From positions 1 to 64,000 of the forward strand of contig CALJOM010000009.1 in NCBI GenBank assembly GCA_937981765.1: DNA of 64,000 bases, given 5' to 3'. Below are positions 53,030-61,230 of the stretch, in pieces. The number at the start of each line of letters is the position of its first letter. Within the stretch, counting starts at the first letter, position 1. The notes beneath the pieces were generated by a model. That model saw only the letters and a program-made list of their open reading frames with translations. It ran no database searches and was not told the DNA's origin. The stretch comes from an uncultured Bacteroidales bacterium. GTDB lineage: Bacteria > Bacteroidota > Bacteroidia > Bacteroidales > Salinivirgaceae. A program made the position numbers and the translations under genes.

Positions 53030-53719
53030 TTAAAAAAATGATTTGCACGGTTTGGTTAAAAACTCCTTTAAATAGAAAGGGCTTTCGTAGGCAATGTTGG
53101 ATGTTTCATTGTTGGTTAATTTAATTATTGCCGCCTCAATAATGTAACGTGAGGAAATTTTAATCTGGGGATGAAATAGTGCGTTTGGATTTTGTATTAC
53201 TTTACTTGCTTTAGGGACCCCATCGCCAACAAAATGAACCCGATTTTCTGTCAAAATATCGTGATATGAATCCGACGTCAAAATATGTGGCTCTATAGGA
53301 TATAACAATTGAAACTGCCGCGTGTAAATGCCGTGATACACTTCCATTCTCCTGGCATCTATCATAGCGCAGATTAAATCATTGTCAGCCCCTGAAGATT
53401 CTGCAACACAGGCTCTGGCAAGAATTTCGGTAGTAGGGACAACTACAAGCGGAATATTCAAACCGAAACAAAGGCCTTTGGCCATAGAAAGCCCAATTCG
53501 TAACCCGGTATATGACCCAGGACCATTACTGACAGCAACCGCCGACAAATCGTTTGAACCAATCCCTGCTTCACACAAAATTTTCTGAATAAAAACGGAC
53601 AAGTATTGTGAGTGAGCATTGGGCTCGGTGGTTTCACGCAAGGATAAAAGTTTTCTATCTGCAAAGAGTGAAACAGAGCACAAACTTGTAGCTGTCTCGA
53701 TGCAAAGAATGTATTTCAT
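53030..53719 (-). CDS. tsaB: tRNA threonylcarbamoyladenosine biosynthesis protein TsaB
   Basis: 229-aa ASKHA-fold protein that forms the TsaBDE complex for t6A37 tRNA modification. The N-terminus ILCIETATSLCSVSLF and the glycine motif SNGPGSYTGLRIGLSMAKGL are intact. The length is typical (220-235 aa). It lies between efp and the TolC-family gene, and the stop and start leave short gaps. Confidence 0.95.
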   Translation of the reverse strand: MKYILCIETATSLCSVSLFADRKLLSLRETTEPNAHSQYLSVFIQKILCEAGIGSNDLSAVAVSNGPGSYTGLRIGLSMAKGLCFGLNIPLVVVPTTEILARACVAESSGADNDLICAMIDARRMEVYHGIYTRQFQLLYPIEPHILTSDSYHDILTENRVHFVGDGVPKASKVIQNPNALFHPQIKISSRYIIEAAIIKLTNNETSNIAYESPFYLKEFLTKPCKSFF

Positions 53720-53742
53720 AAAAACTAAAGACTTAGGGAGTG

Positions 53743-53750
53743 CAAAGGTA
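53743..53750 (-). promoter_or_regulatory. -7 promoter element of tsaB
   Basis: On the minus strand TACCTTTG, a full -7 match, 23 bases before the tsaB ATG. The -33 element is not clear. Confidence 0.45.
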
Positions 53751-53758
53751 ACAAAAGC

Positions 53759-55093
53759 TTAGAGTTTAATCTTCACTCCACGGTAAAAGTCAAGAATTTT
53801 CATTTTCACTACAAAGTCGTATTTTGCCTGAAGTAATTGCATAGAGGCCTGATTTAGGCGTGCTTTCTCTTGTGAATAATCGGCTGCGCTTATTGTTCCG
53901 GCGTTAAACCGTTGTTCCGCAAAACGATACGCTTCCCGGGCAGCTTTGAGCGCCTCTTCTCGCGATTTAAGATTTTTTTGGGCTATCAACACGTCGTTGT
54001 ATGCCGATTGAACGGCTTTAAAAATATCCTGTCGAGTTCTATCCAAAGCGCTTTCTTTGGTTATAATCTGAAGTTGAGCATTTTTAATGTTGGTCCGATT
54101 TTGGAAACGGTTAAATACGGGTATTGAGAGACTTAACCCAATTTCAGCCTGTTTTCGATCCTTAAGTTGGTCGAAAAACGGATAATCGCCTCCGGTTGGG
54201 CTTATTGCCTTGCTATTGTATGGAAACGATAAACCACTGCTGAGATATAACGAAGGATAAAGCGCAGATTTTGCTATAGCTAAATCGTATTTTGCCGATA
54301 GCAGAGAGTTTTCCGCTAATCGCATTTCGGGTAAAAATTGGAGGGCTTCTGAAACAAATTGCTCAATGGATGAATTCAATTCAAAATCAACGGTTAAGCT
54401 ATCTAGATCTGGGACTACAATATCAAATTCGGTGTTGCGAATATTCATTTGCTGGCTCAGTAGAATTTTGGCCATCTGCACCTGACTTTGGTAGCGATTC
54501 CATTGTGCCTCCTCTTCTGCTTTTTGACTAAAAAGAGAATACAGCTCCCCAAATGGTATTTTCCCAGCATCGACCATTTTTTTGGCACGCTCTATTTGTT
54601 GAGATGTAATCTCAATCTGACCGACAAGTATTTTTGATTGTTCCTGATTGTAAAGAATGGTTAGATAGGAATTTACTACCTCAAGCGTAATTTGATTTTT
54701 TAGCAACTCAAGGCGTTCCTTTCCACTTGCTAAATCAAGCTTACTCCTATTTATTAAGTGATATTTGCGAAACCCTTCAAAAAGTGCAACATTAGAGCTT
54801 ATTCCAACCGAAAAGGAGGTTATTCTTTCGTCAATAAACCGAGTTCGTTCGAAATTAAACGTTTGGCCAAAATATTCCGAGAGCCTCGACGATGCCCTCA
54901 AATCTGGCAATAAATCGTATTTGGTTTGCTGATAGTTGTTTTCAAGATATTGAATTGTATATCCCTGCTCTTTAATGGTTAAGTTATTTATCAATGCAGA
55001 ATCTACACATTGTTGAAGAGTAAAAATTGATTGTCCGAAAGCATTTCGGGAGAAAAAAATTAGTAAAGCGGTCACAAGAGTTGAATACTTCAT
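53759..55093 (-). CDS. TolC-family outer membrane efflux protein
   Basis: About 444 aa with signal peptide (MKYSTLVTALLIFFSRNAFG). Two OEP repeats follow: LTIKEQGYTIQYLENNYQQTKYDLLPDL, then a similar repeat with FLPEMRLAENSLLSAKYDLAIAKSALYPSLYLSSGL (residues about 235-275). The C-terminus has RQDIFKAVQSAYNDVLIAQKNL. It would be the outer membrane channel of a tripartite export system, but the inner parts are not here. The ATG at 55093 is chosen. A TTG at 55111 lies inside the promoter. Confidence 0.9.
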   Translation of the reverse strand: MKYSTLVTALLIFFSRNAFGQSIFTLQQCVDSALINNLTIKEQGYTIQYLENNYQQTKYDLLPDLRASSRLSEYFGQTFNFERTRFIDERITSFSVGISSNVALFEGFRKYHLINRSKLDLASGKERLELLKNQITLEVVNSYLTILYNQEQSKILVGQIEITSQQIERAKKMVDAGKIPFGELYSLFSQKAEEEAQWNRYQSQVQMAKILLSQQMNIRNTEFDIVVPDLDSLTVDFELNSSIEQFVSEALQFLPEMRLAENSLLSAKYDLAIAKSALYPSLYLSSGLSFPYNSKAISPTGGDYPFFDQLKDRKQAEIGLSLSIPVFNRFQNRTNIKNAQLQIITKESALDRTRQDIFKAVQSAYNDVLIAQKNLKSREEALKAAREAYRFAEQRFNAGTISAADYSQEKARLNQASMQLLQAKYDFVVKMKILDFYRGVKIKL

Positions 55094-55108
55094 TGGAGTA
55101 GTTTTTGT

Positions 55109-55137
55109 CAAAAATACAGATTAAAGACGCTCACAAG
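55109..55137 (-). promoter_or_regulatory. Promoter of the TolC-family gene
   Basis: On the minus strand CTTG (55134-55137), 17 bases, then TATTTTTG (55109-55116), the latter a full -7 match. The ATG at 55093 is 15 bases downstream. Confidence 0.5.
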
Positions 55138-55256
55138 GTATGAAATGTTACATTGGGCAAAAATATTTTCAGCATTTGCAACTTACTTTTTCCTTATATA
55201 TCTGAAATTGTGTATTTTAAAACACAAAAAAACAGATACGATTTTTCAAAAAAAAA

Positions 55257-55288
55257 ATTGCAACATCCCATAGCACTAATTACCTTTG
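55257..55288 (+). promoter_or_regulatory. Promoter of the methylmalonyl-CoA decarboxylase cluster
   Basis: ATTG (55257-55260), 20 bases, then TACCTTTG (55281-55288), the latter a full -7 match. The mce ATG at 55365 leaves a leader of about 70 bases. Confidence 0.6.
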
Positions 55289-55364
55289 CAAAAAAAAAAT
55301 TCACCCTCGCAAACGTTTTAATTAATCCCCGGAACAATCTAATAACCATAAAATAATATCATCT

Positions 55365-55766
55365 ATGAAGACTTCACACATTGAGCACATTGGTATCGCC
55401 GTTAAAAGCCTCGACAACGCAATTCCATTCTTCACCAAACTTTTGGGTACAGAATGTTATGCAATTGAAGAAGTAAAAGACCAGAAGGTAAAAACAGCCT
55501 TTTTCCTGGTTGGGCAGACCAAAATTGAGCTATTGGAATCGACCGACCCAGAAGGCCCTATCGGAAAATTCATCGAAAAAAAAGGCGAAGGAATTCACCA
55601 TATTGCATTTGCGGTGGATAATGTTAACGAATCTTTAAAAGAGGTTGAGGCCATGGGCATAACACTAATTGACAAAGCCGGGAGAAAAGGTGCTGAAGGG
55701 TTAAATATTGGTTTTCTGCATCCAAAATCAACGTTTGGAGTCTTGACTGAATTATGCAGCAAATAA
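55365..55766 (+). CDS. mce: Methylmalonyl-CoA epimerase
   Basis: 133-aa VOC-fold metalloenzyme that interconverts (S)- and (R)-methylmalonyl-CoA. Conserved segments are IEHIGIAVKSLDNAI (metal His), GEGIHHIAFAVDNV (second His), and FLHPKSTFGVLTELCS with the catalytic glutamate. The length is typical. It opens a sodium-pumping decarboxylase cluster and sits 37 bases before mmdA. Confidence 0.96.
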   Translation: MKTSHIEHIGIAVKSLDNAIPFFTKLLGTECYAIEEVKDQKVKTAFFLVGQTKIELLESTDPEGPIGKFIEKKGEGIHHIAFAVDNVNESLKEVEAMGITLIDKAGRKGAEGLNIGFLHPKSTFGVLTELCSK

Positions 55767-55803
55767 ATTGAACATCGTCTGTTACAACTTTAAATTTTAA
55801 CCA

Positions 55804-57363
55804 ATGACAAACCAAGATAAAATCAAGCAGCTAATAGATCTGCGGGCCGAGGCTAAACTTGGAGGAGGATTAAAACGTATTGAGGCCCAACATGAGAAAG
55901 GGAAGCTAACAGCCCGTGAAAGAATTGAAAAACTATTGGATGACGGTAGTTTTGAAGAATACGACATGTTTGTAACCCACCGCTGTACAAACTTTGGGTT
56001 GGATAAACAAAAGTTTTTAGGCGACGGAGTTATTACCGGTCAAGGCACCATTGATGGGCGTATTGTTTTTGTTTTTGCACAGGATTTCACCGTTTTTGGA
56101 GGGTCATTATCCGAAACATTTGCACAAAAGATCTGCAAAATTATGGATATGGCCATGAAAGTAGGAGCTCCGGTAATTGGAATAAACGACTCAGGCGGAG
56201 CACGTATCCAGGAAGGAGTAACATCTTTGGCCGGTTATGCCGAAATTTTCCAACGGAATATTCTTGCATCAGGCGTAATTCCTCAAATTTCCGCAATTTT
56301 TGGTCCATGCGCCGGGGGAGCTGTTTACTCACCTGCATTGACAGACTTCATAATCATGTCGGAGCAAAACAGCTACATGTTTGTTACCGGACCCAAAGTG
56401 GTAAAAACCGTTACCGGCGAAGACATCACTACCGAGGAGTTAGGTGGAGCCGATGTTCATGCTTCAAAATCGGGTGTAGCCCATTTCAAAGTTGAGAGTG
56501 AAGAGGAAGGTCTTATGATAATTCGTAAGCTTCTCTCCTATCTACCTCAGAACAACCTGGAAGAACCACCAATTACTGAGTGTAACGACCCAATTGACCG
56601 CAAAGAAGATGCACTAAACTCAATAATACCCGATAACCCCAATCTTCCCTACGACATTCACGATGTTATTCATTTAATCGTAGATTACGGGGAATTTCTT
56701 GAAGTTCACAGCAACTATGCCAAAAACATTGTGGTAGGATTTGCCAAGTTGAACGGTTATCCGGTAGCCATAATTGCAAACCAACCCAACTATCTGGCAG
56801 GGGTACTTGATATCGAGGCCAGCCGCAAAGCAGCCCGTTTTGTCAGATTTGCCGACGCGTTTAATATTCCGATTCTTACCCTGGTAGATGTACCCGGCTT
56901 CCTACCCGGAAGTGGGCAAGAATACGGAGGAATAATTATTCATGGAGCTAAGCTCCTTTATGCCTATGGAGAAGCAACCGTACCCAAAATTACCGTAACA
57001 CTCAGAAAATCGTATGGTGGTGCTCACGATGTGATGAGTTGCAAACAACTCCGTGGAGACCTCAACTATGCTTGGCCAACTGCTGAGATTGCCGTTATGG
57101 GAGCCAAAGGCGCCATTGAAGTACTCGAATCGCGTAAAATTCAAGAAATTGCCGATCCGGAAGAACGAGCTAAGTTCATTAGGGAAAAAGAAGCAGAATA
57201 TCGCGAAAAGTTTGCCAATCCATACCAAGCAGCTTCATACGGTTATATCGACGATGTAATTGAGCCCCGAAACACACGTTTCCGCGTAATACGTGGTTTT
57301 GAAATGCTTCAAACCAAAAAACAGGTTAATCCTCCCAAAAAGCATGGCAATATTCCACTATAA
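55804..57363 (+). CDS. mmdA: Methylmalonyl-CoA decarboxylase alpha / acyl-CoA carboxylase carboxyltransferase subunit
   Basis: 519-aa carboxyltransferase subunit of the propionyl-CoA carboxylase beta/MmdA family. CoA-binding and catalytic segments are [29 protein letters not shown] (here [20 protein letters not shown]), [30 protein letters not shown] and the late [19 protein letters not shown]. In this operon it probably transfers the carboxyl of methylmalonyl-CoA to the biotin protein. The same fold occurs in propionyl-CoA carboxylase. The gamma/delta and beta partners downstream favour a decarboxylase. Confidence 0.94.
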   Translation: MTNQDKIKQLIDLRAEAKLGGGLKRIEAQHEKGKLTARERIEKLLDDGSFEEYDMFVTHRCTNFGLDKQKFLGDGVITGQGTIDGRIVFVFAQDFTVFGGSLSETFAQKICKIMDMAMKVGAPVIGINDSGGARIQEGVTSLAGYAEIFQRNILASGVIPQISAIFGPCAGGAVYSPALTDFIIMSEQNSYMFVTGPKVVKTVTGEDITTEELGGADVHASKSGVAHFKVESEEEGLMIIRKLLSYLPQNNLEEPPITECNDPIDRKEDALNSIIPDNPNLPYDIHDVIHLIVDYGEFLEVHSNYAKNIVVGFAKLNGYPVAIIANQPNYLAGVLDIEASRKAARFVRFADAFNIPILTLVDVPGFLPGSGQEYGGIIIHGAKLLYAYGEATVPKITVTLRKSYGGAHDVMSCKQLRGDLNYAWPTAEIAVMGAKGAIEVLESRKIQEIADPEERAKFIREKEAEYREKFANPYQAASYGYIDDVIEPRNTRFRVIRGFEMLQTKKQVNPPKKHGNIPL

Positions 57364-57375
57364 AATCGACCATTT

Positions 57376-57735
57376 ATGATACTCATTGACGTAATTAGCC
57401 AAAATAACGGGTGGACCGTGGTAATCGTTGGGATAGGCGTGGTATTCATAGCGTTATATTTTCTGGCGTTACTCTTCAAACTCATCCCTAAGATTATCAA
57501 CTTTAAATTCCGTTACGACCTCAAAAAGAAAGGTGAAGTAGTAGACCTTGAAAAGAAAACTGCTGATATAGATATTGAAACTAACACAGCAATTTCAATG
57601 GCTCTATTTCTTTTCCTTAGCGAAATGCACGACGAAGAAAGTAATGTTATAACCATTAAACGATTATCTCGTCGCTATTCTCCGTGGAGCAGTAAAATTT
57701 ACAGTGTGATGAACCACCCCGGCAAAAAATTATAA
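57376..57735 (+). CDS. OadG-like small membrane subunit (delta)
   Basis: 119-aa protein with one N-terminal transmembrane helix (about residues 14-36, VVIVGIGVVFIALYFLALLF), a short basic segment and a soluble C-terminal helix. This is the pattern of the gamma/delta (OadG/MmdD) subunit that holds the decarboxylase complex to the membrane. It lies 12 bases after mmdA and 94 bases before the biotin-carrier gene. Confidence 0.85.
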   Translation: MILIDVISQNNGWTVVIVGIGVVFIALYFLALLFKLIPKIINFKFRYDLKKKGEVVDLEKKTADIDIETNTAISMALFLFLSEMHDEESNVITIKRLSRRYSPWSSKIYSVMNHPGKKL

Positions 57736-57829
57736 AAGCCGCAACAATATCTAATATAACAGCTTTGCAAAACAAAGTATCTTTAAGCAACCACCTATGC
57801 TCTCATAACATTGCAAATACTTTAAACTT

Positions 57830-58255
57830 ATGAAAAATTACTCGTTCACCATAAATGGTCAGAAGTACGATGTCCACATCAAATCCTTCGAGGACAATAT
57901 CGCTGAAATAGAGGTAAACGGAAGCGTTTATAAAGTGGAGGTTCATTCCGAAGTTAAAAAACCTAAAACCCCCACATTGGTTCGTAAACCGGCAGAAAAT
58001 AAACCCGGAGAAGGAACCATTAAGCGCGTGGCATCGAATGGCGGACATCTTCTTAAAGCACCACTGCCTGGAACTATTTTCAAGATATTGGTAAATCCAG
58101 GCGACTCGGTAACTAAAGGTCAGATCGTTTTGATTATGGAAGCCATGAAAATGGAAAACAATATTCAGGCAGACAAAGATGGGATTGTCAAAGAACTAAA
58201 AGTAAAAGTAGGCGATTCTGTATTACAAAACGATGTTTTAATGGTAATTGAATAA
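57830..58255 (+). CDS. mmdC: Biotin carboxyl-carrier subunit (MmdC-like)
   Basis: 141-aa protein. The N-terminal 60 residues are a small beta domain with IEVNGSVYKVEVH. A proline/lysine-rich linker follows. The C-terminal biotinyl domain (about 70-141) has GTIFKILVNPGDSVTKGQ and EAMKMENNIQ, where the lysine takes biotin. It carries CO2 between the carboxyltransferase and the beta subunit. BirA is at 45.4 kb. mmdB starts 25 bases downstream. Confidence 0.94.
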   Translation: MKNYSFTINGQKYDVHIKSFEDNIAEIEVNGSVYKVEVHSEVKKPKTPTLVRKPAENKPGEGTIKRVASNGGHLLKAPLPGTIFKILVNPGDSVTKGQIVLIMEAMKMENNIQADKDGIVKELKVKVGDSVLQNDVLMVIE

Positions 58256-58280
58256 GCCACATCAGCTAAAAAAGACAATT

Positions 58281-59927
58281 ATGACAAAAAAACTGTTTTT
58301 AATACTTGCCACATCGTTTATCATATTCCCATTTGTTGGTAAATCAATTACAAAAGAGGAACTTGTAACCGGCAAGTGGTTAAACAAAAGCCATGGATAC
58401 TATCCAACCCCAGTGGCAGAGGATATTGCAAAGCGCAAAATAGAACCGGTTGAACGCTATAAGTACCTAAAATTTAAGGATGACGGCCATTTTTATATGG
58501 ACTCCTCCAAAACTCGTTATACAGGAGTGTATACCATCTCAGGCGATACAGTTATTTTAACGTTCAATCCGCAAAAAATTGCAAGCTTTTCACGCAATAC
58601 AGACCCTAACGATCGCTCGGGGAATTACAAAGTTACCGAGAAAATTGTAGAATTAGGAACTCGCTATGGGTTCATCAATTCCATAGGAGAATTGATTATT
58701 CAGGGCTTGACTTACAAACATTACTCCGAATCGCTGGCCGGAGTTATCTCCTTCTACGAGTTTAGTAGTTTTCCGAATGTCACCCGAGGACATCTAATAA
58801 TGATCCTTGTAGGACTACTCTTTATTTTCCTGGCCATAAAATACGATTATGAACCCCTACTACTTATACCTATTGGAACCGGAATAATCCTGGGAAATAT
58901 ACCAATGTTCCAGGCCATTGATTTTAATCTTCAATTGGGCATTTACGAACCAGGAAGCGTATTGAATACCATTTATCAAGGGGTTGTGCAAGGGTGGTAT
59001 CCGCCTTTGATTTTCCTCGGAATTGGAGCCATGACCGACTTCAGCTCCCTCATATCCAACCCTCGACTAATGTTATTAGGTGCCGCTGCACAAATAGGGA
59101 TTTTTGCAACGTTTATCGGAGCCCTTTGGCTTGGTTTTGCTCCCCAAGAAGCAGGAGCTATTGGAATTATTGGAGGTGCTGATGGTCCTACTGCTATATT
59201 TCTATCTTCAAAATTAGCCAACGGAACAAACATTATTGGATACGACGTTTTAGGAAATGCCATTCTAGCCAAAAACCTCATCGGGCCAATTGCAATTGCT
59301 GCTTATTCCTACATGGCTCTTGTACCGGTAATTCAGCCACCGGTAATTAAACTACTCACTACCAAAAAAGAGCGTCTGGTTCGCATGCGGCCCCCCAGAA
59401 GTGTTTCAAAATTGGAAAAAATACTTTTCCCAATTCTTGGAATGTTAGTTACCCTCTTTATTGCTCCATCTGCACTTCCACTACTTGGAATGTTGTTTTT
59501 CGGAAACCTTCTAAAAGAAAGTGGAGTAACCAAGCGCCTTGCCAACACTGCCAGCAACGCCTTGATTGATACAATAACCATGCTGTTAGGAATCACCGTG
59601 GGAGCCTCCACTCAAGCCGATGTATTTCTCACACCAGACTCTATTTTAGTGTTTGCATTAGGCGCCGCATCATTCATTATAGCCACCGCCAGTGGAGTTT
59701 TCTTTGGAAAAATAATGAACTGGATTTCATCGAAGGATAATCCCATTAATCCTATGATTGGGGCAGCAGGTGTTTCAGCAGTACCAGATAGTGCTCGCGT
59801 TGTACAAACCATGGGACTTAAGGAAGATCCAACCAATCACCTGCTTATGCATGCCATGGCACCAAACGTTTCCGGGGTTATTGGTTCTGCAGTAGCAGCC
59901 GGAATTTTATTAAGTTTTCTTCTCTAA
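58281..59927 (+). CDS. mmdB: Na+-translocating decarboxylase beta subunit with N-terminal lipocalin-like extension
   Basis: 548-aa protein. Residues about 155-548 are the canonical OadB/MmdB membrane subunit: GHLIMILVGLLFIFLAIKYD, YEPLLLIPIGTGIILGNIPM, GAIGIIGGADGPTAIFLSSKLA, then GITVGASTQADVFLTPDS, GAAGVSAVPDSARVVQ and NVSGVIGSAVAAGILL. It couples carboxybiotin decarboxylation to Na+ export. The first 150 residues are extra: a signal peptide (MTKKLFLILATSFIIFPFVG) and a beta-rich domain with LVTGKWLN, YKYLKFKDDGHFYMD, YTGVYTISGDTVILTFN, like a lipocalin-like domain. I chose the ATG at 58281. The frame opens at 58248 but that start lies inside mmdC. Confidence 0.93.
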   Translation: MTKKLFLILATSFIIFPFVGKSITKEELVTGKWLNKSHGYYPTPVAEDIAKRKIEPVERYKYLKFKDDGHFYMDSSKTRYTGVYTISGDTVILTFNPQKIASFSRNTDPNDRSGNYKVTEKIVELGTRYGFINSIGELIIQGLTYKHYSESLAGVISFYEFSSFPNVTRGHLIMILVGLLFIFLAIKYDYEPLLLIPIGTGIILGNIPMFQAIDFNLQLGIYEPGSVLNTIYQGVVQGWYPPLIFLGIGAMTDFSSLISNPRLMLLGAAAQIGIFATFIGALWLGFAPQEAGAIGIIGGADGPTAIFLSSKLANGTNIIGYDVLGNAILAKNLIGPIAIAAYSYMALVPVIQPPVIKLLTTKKERLVRMRPPRSVSKLEKILFPILGMLVTLFIAPSALPLLGMLFFGNLLKESGVTKRLANTASNALIDTITMLLGITVGASTQADVFLTPDSILVFALGAASFIIATASGVFFGKIMNWISSKDNPINPMIGAAGVSAVPDSARVVQTMGLKEDPTNHLLMHAMAPNVSGVIGSAVAAGILLSFLL

Positions 59928-59942
59928 ACAGAGTCAACAAAT

Positions 59943-59972
59943 AAAAAAGGCTGGTTGTTACCAGCCTTTTTT
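59943..59972 (+). terminator. Terminator of the mmd cluster
   Basis: Perfect 12-bp stem AAAAAAGGCTGG (59943-59954) with CCAGCCTTTTTT (59961-59972), loop TTGTTA. It lies 15 bases after the mmdB stop and 3 bases before the end of the convergent hydrolase, so it can serve both. Confidence 0.92.
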
Positions 59973-59975
59973 ATT

Positions 59976-61037
59976 TCAAAAGCCATATCCAGCCACCTGC
60001 AGCTGATCGTACGACTTAATAGGTCGCTCTGGCTTCAGCACATTGGAGAGAAATTTATAAATCTTAACCCGAATCTCTTTAGCTGCTTTAGTATCCATAC
60101 GATCAAACGAATGACCTCCGGGTAGGTTTTGAAAAATTTCATATTCAAATTTTTTCCCTTCCGCTTTTAAAGCTCGAATCAAGCTCTCAACTTCTAATAC
60201 GTGAACATCCTCATCGTTTGTGTTGGTATGAATTAATAGCGGAATGTTTTCAAACTTGTGAACATTCCAAACCGGAGAACGGCGTCGATATTCCTCCACA
60301 TTTTCATTCGCAGAGGCACCAATATGGTAACTTGCCTCAAAATGAGCACGATAAGCATCGTTATAATATCCCATCCTTGCAACCAAATCGCTCACAGGAA
60401 CTCCAGCAAAGGCAACCTGGTAATCTTTAGGATAATTAAAAACATTAAGCAGAGCGATCAGCCCCCCATGACTCCAACCAACTATCCCAACTCTTTTGGA
60501 ATCAATAAAGGAGAAATTATCTATCATGTAGTTTTTACTGGCAAGGACATCCTCTACCTCTAAACCACCATAATCTATTTTCTGGTAAAAATCTTTTCCA
60601 TAACCCGTACTCCCCCGATATTCGGGAGCAACCACCACATAACCCTGCCAAACCATCTCGCGTACAATGTGATAGTAATAAGTAGTAAAATCAGCATGAA
60701 CACCACCATGAGGCAAAACAATCAGCGGATATTTTTTCGAGGTGTCGATATTTTTCGGAAAAAACGCATATGCCCAAAATTTCACAGGGTTGCCAGCCCC
60801 TAAGGCCGTTGAGTTTTTCTCTTTTGCCAATGGGGGCCCGGTAATAAAAAACTTGTCCAAATAAGCAATATCTTTCAAACGTTGAAACCACAATACATCG
60901 TCTATTAATTTTTCAACAACATCTAGCCGATGCTTTAACGTTTCATCCAGTGTTTTGATGTTCAAGTCAGTTGGGTCAGACTGTCCTATGGCCACAAAAC
61001 AACCCAACATAAAAAAAGCAAAAGAAATGTTTCTCAT
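59976..61037 (-). CDS. Exported prolyl-oligopeptidase-type alpha/beta hydrolase
   Basis: 353-aa S9-like peptidase/esterase with signal peptide (MRNISFAFFMLGCFVAIGQ). The catalytic domain has GYVVVAPEYRGSTGYGKDF, the nucleophile serine in GIVGWSHGGLIAL (about residue 190), the aspartate in HTNTNDEDVHVLE and histidine in LPGGHSFDR. It has no beta-propeller, being shorter than full S9 enzymes. The substrate is unknown. No neighbour shares its strand. Confidence 0.88.
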   Translation of the reverse strand: MRNISFAFFMLGCFVAIGQSDPTDLNIKTLDETLKHRLDVVEKLIDDVLWFQRLKDIAYLDKFFITGPPLAKEKNSTALGAGNPVKFWAYAFFPKNIDTSKKYPLIVLPHGGVHADFTTYYYHIVREMVWQGYVVVAPEYRGSTGYGKDFYQKIDYGGLEVEDVLASKNYMIDNFSFIDSKRVGIVGWSHGGLIALLNVFNYPKDYQVAFAGVPVSDLVARMGYYNDAYRAHFEASYHIGASANENVEEYRRRSPVWNVHKFENIPLLIHTNTNDEDVHVLEVESLIRALKAEGKKFEYEIFQNLPGGHSFDRMDTKAAKEIRVKIYKFLSNVLKPERPIKSYDQLQVAGYGF

Positions 61038-61140
61038 ATATTGACATTTAAATTATAATTACAATCAAAATTAATTCATCCGCATTCCAACAACTTTCCC
61101 ATAAAAGTCCAATCAAGATAACACGTTAACATTTCGATAG

Positions 61141-61158
61141 AAATTTGTTAACAAATTT
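61141..61158. repeat. 18-bp perfect palindrome upstream of purH
   Basis: AAATTTGTTAACAAATTT is its own reverse complement. It lies 34 bases before the candidate purH -7 element (61192-61199), where an operator would act. A second GTTAAC sits 28 bases upstream. Confidence 0.7.
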
Positions 61159-61191
61159 AGGCGAAAAAAACTAGCTTAATACATTTTCCAT

Positions 61192-61199
61192 TATTTTTG
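61192..61199 (+). promoter_or_regulatory. Candidate -7 element of purH
   Basis: TATTTTTG matches TAnnTTTG, 31 bases before the purH ATG. There is no clear TTTG at the -33 position. Confidence 0.45.
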
Positions 61200-61230
61200 T
61201 AATGAAAAGCACAAACAATTAGAAACCCAG

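Noticed and set aside
55804..59927. Propionyl-CoA carboxylase or oxaloacetate decarboxylase instead of methylmalonyl-CoA decarboxylase
   Set aside because: The alpha subunit is of the acyl-CoA carboxyltransferase type, not the OadA type, and the cluster includes the epimerase and the Na+-pump beta subunit but no biotin carboxylase. Methylmalonyl-CoA decarboxylase fits best, though the carboxylase use of the alpha subunit cannot be excluded.
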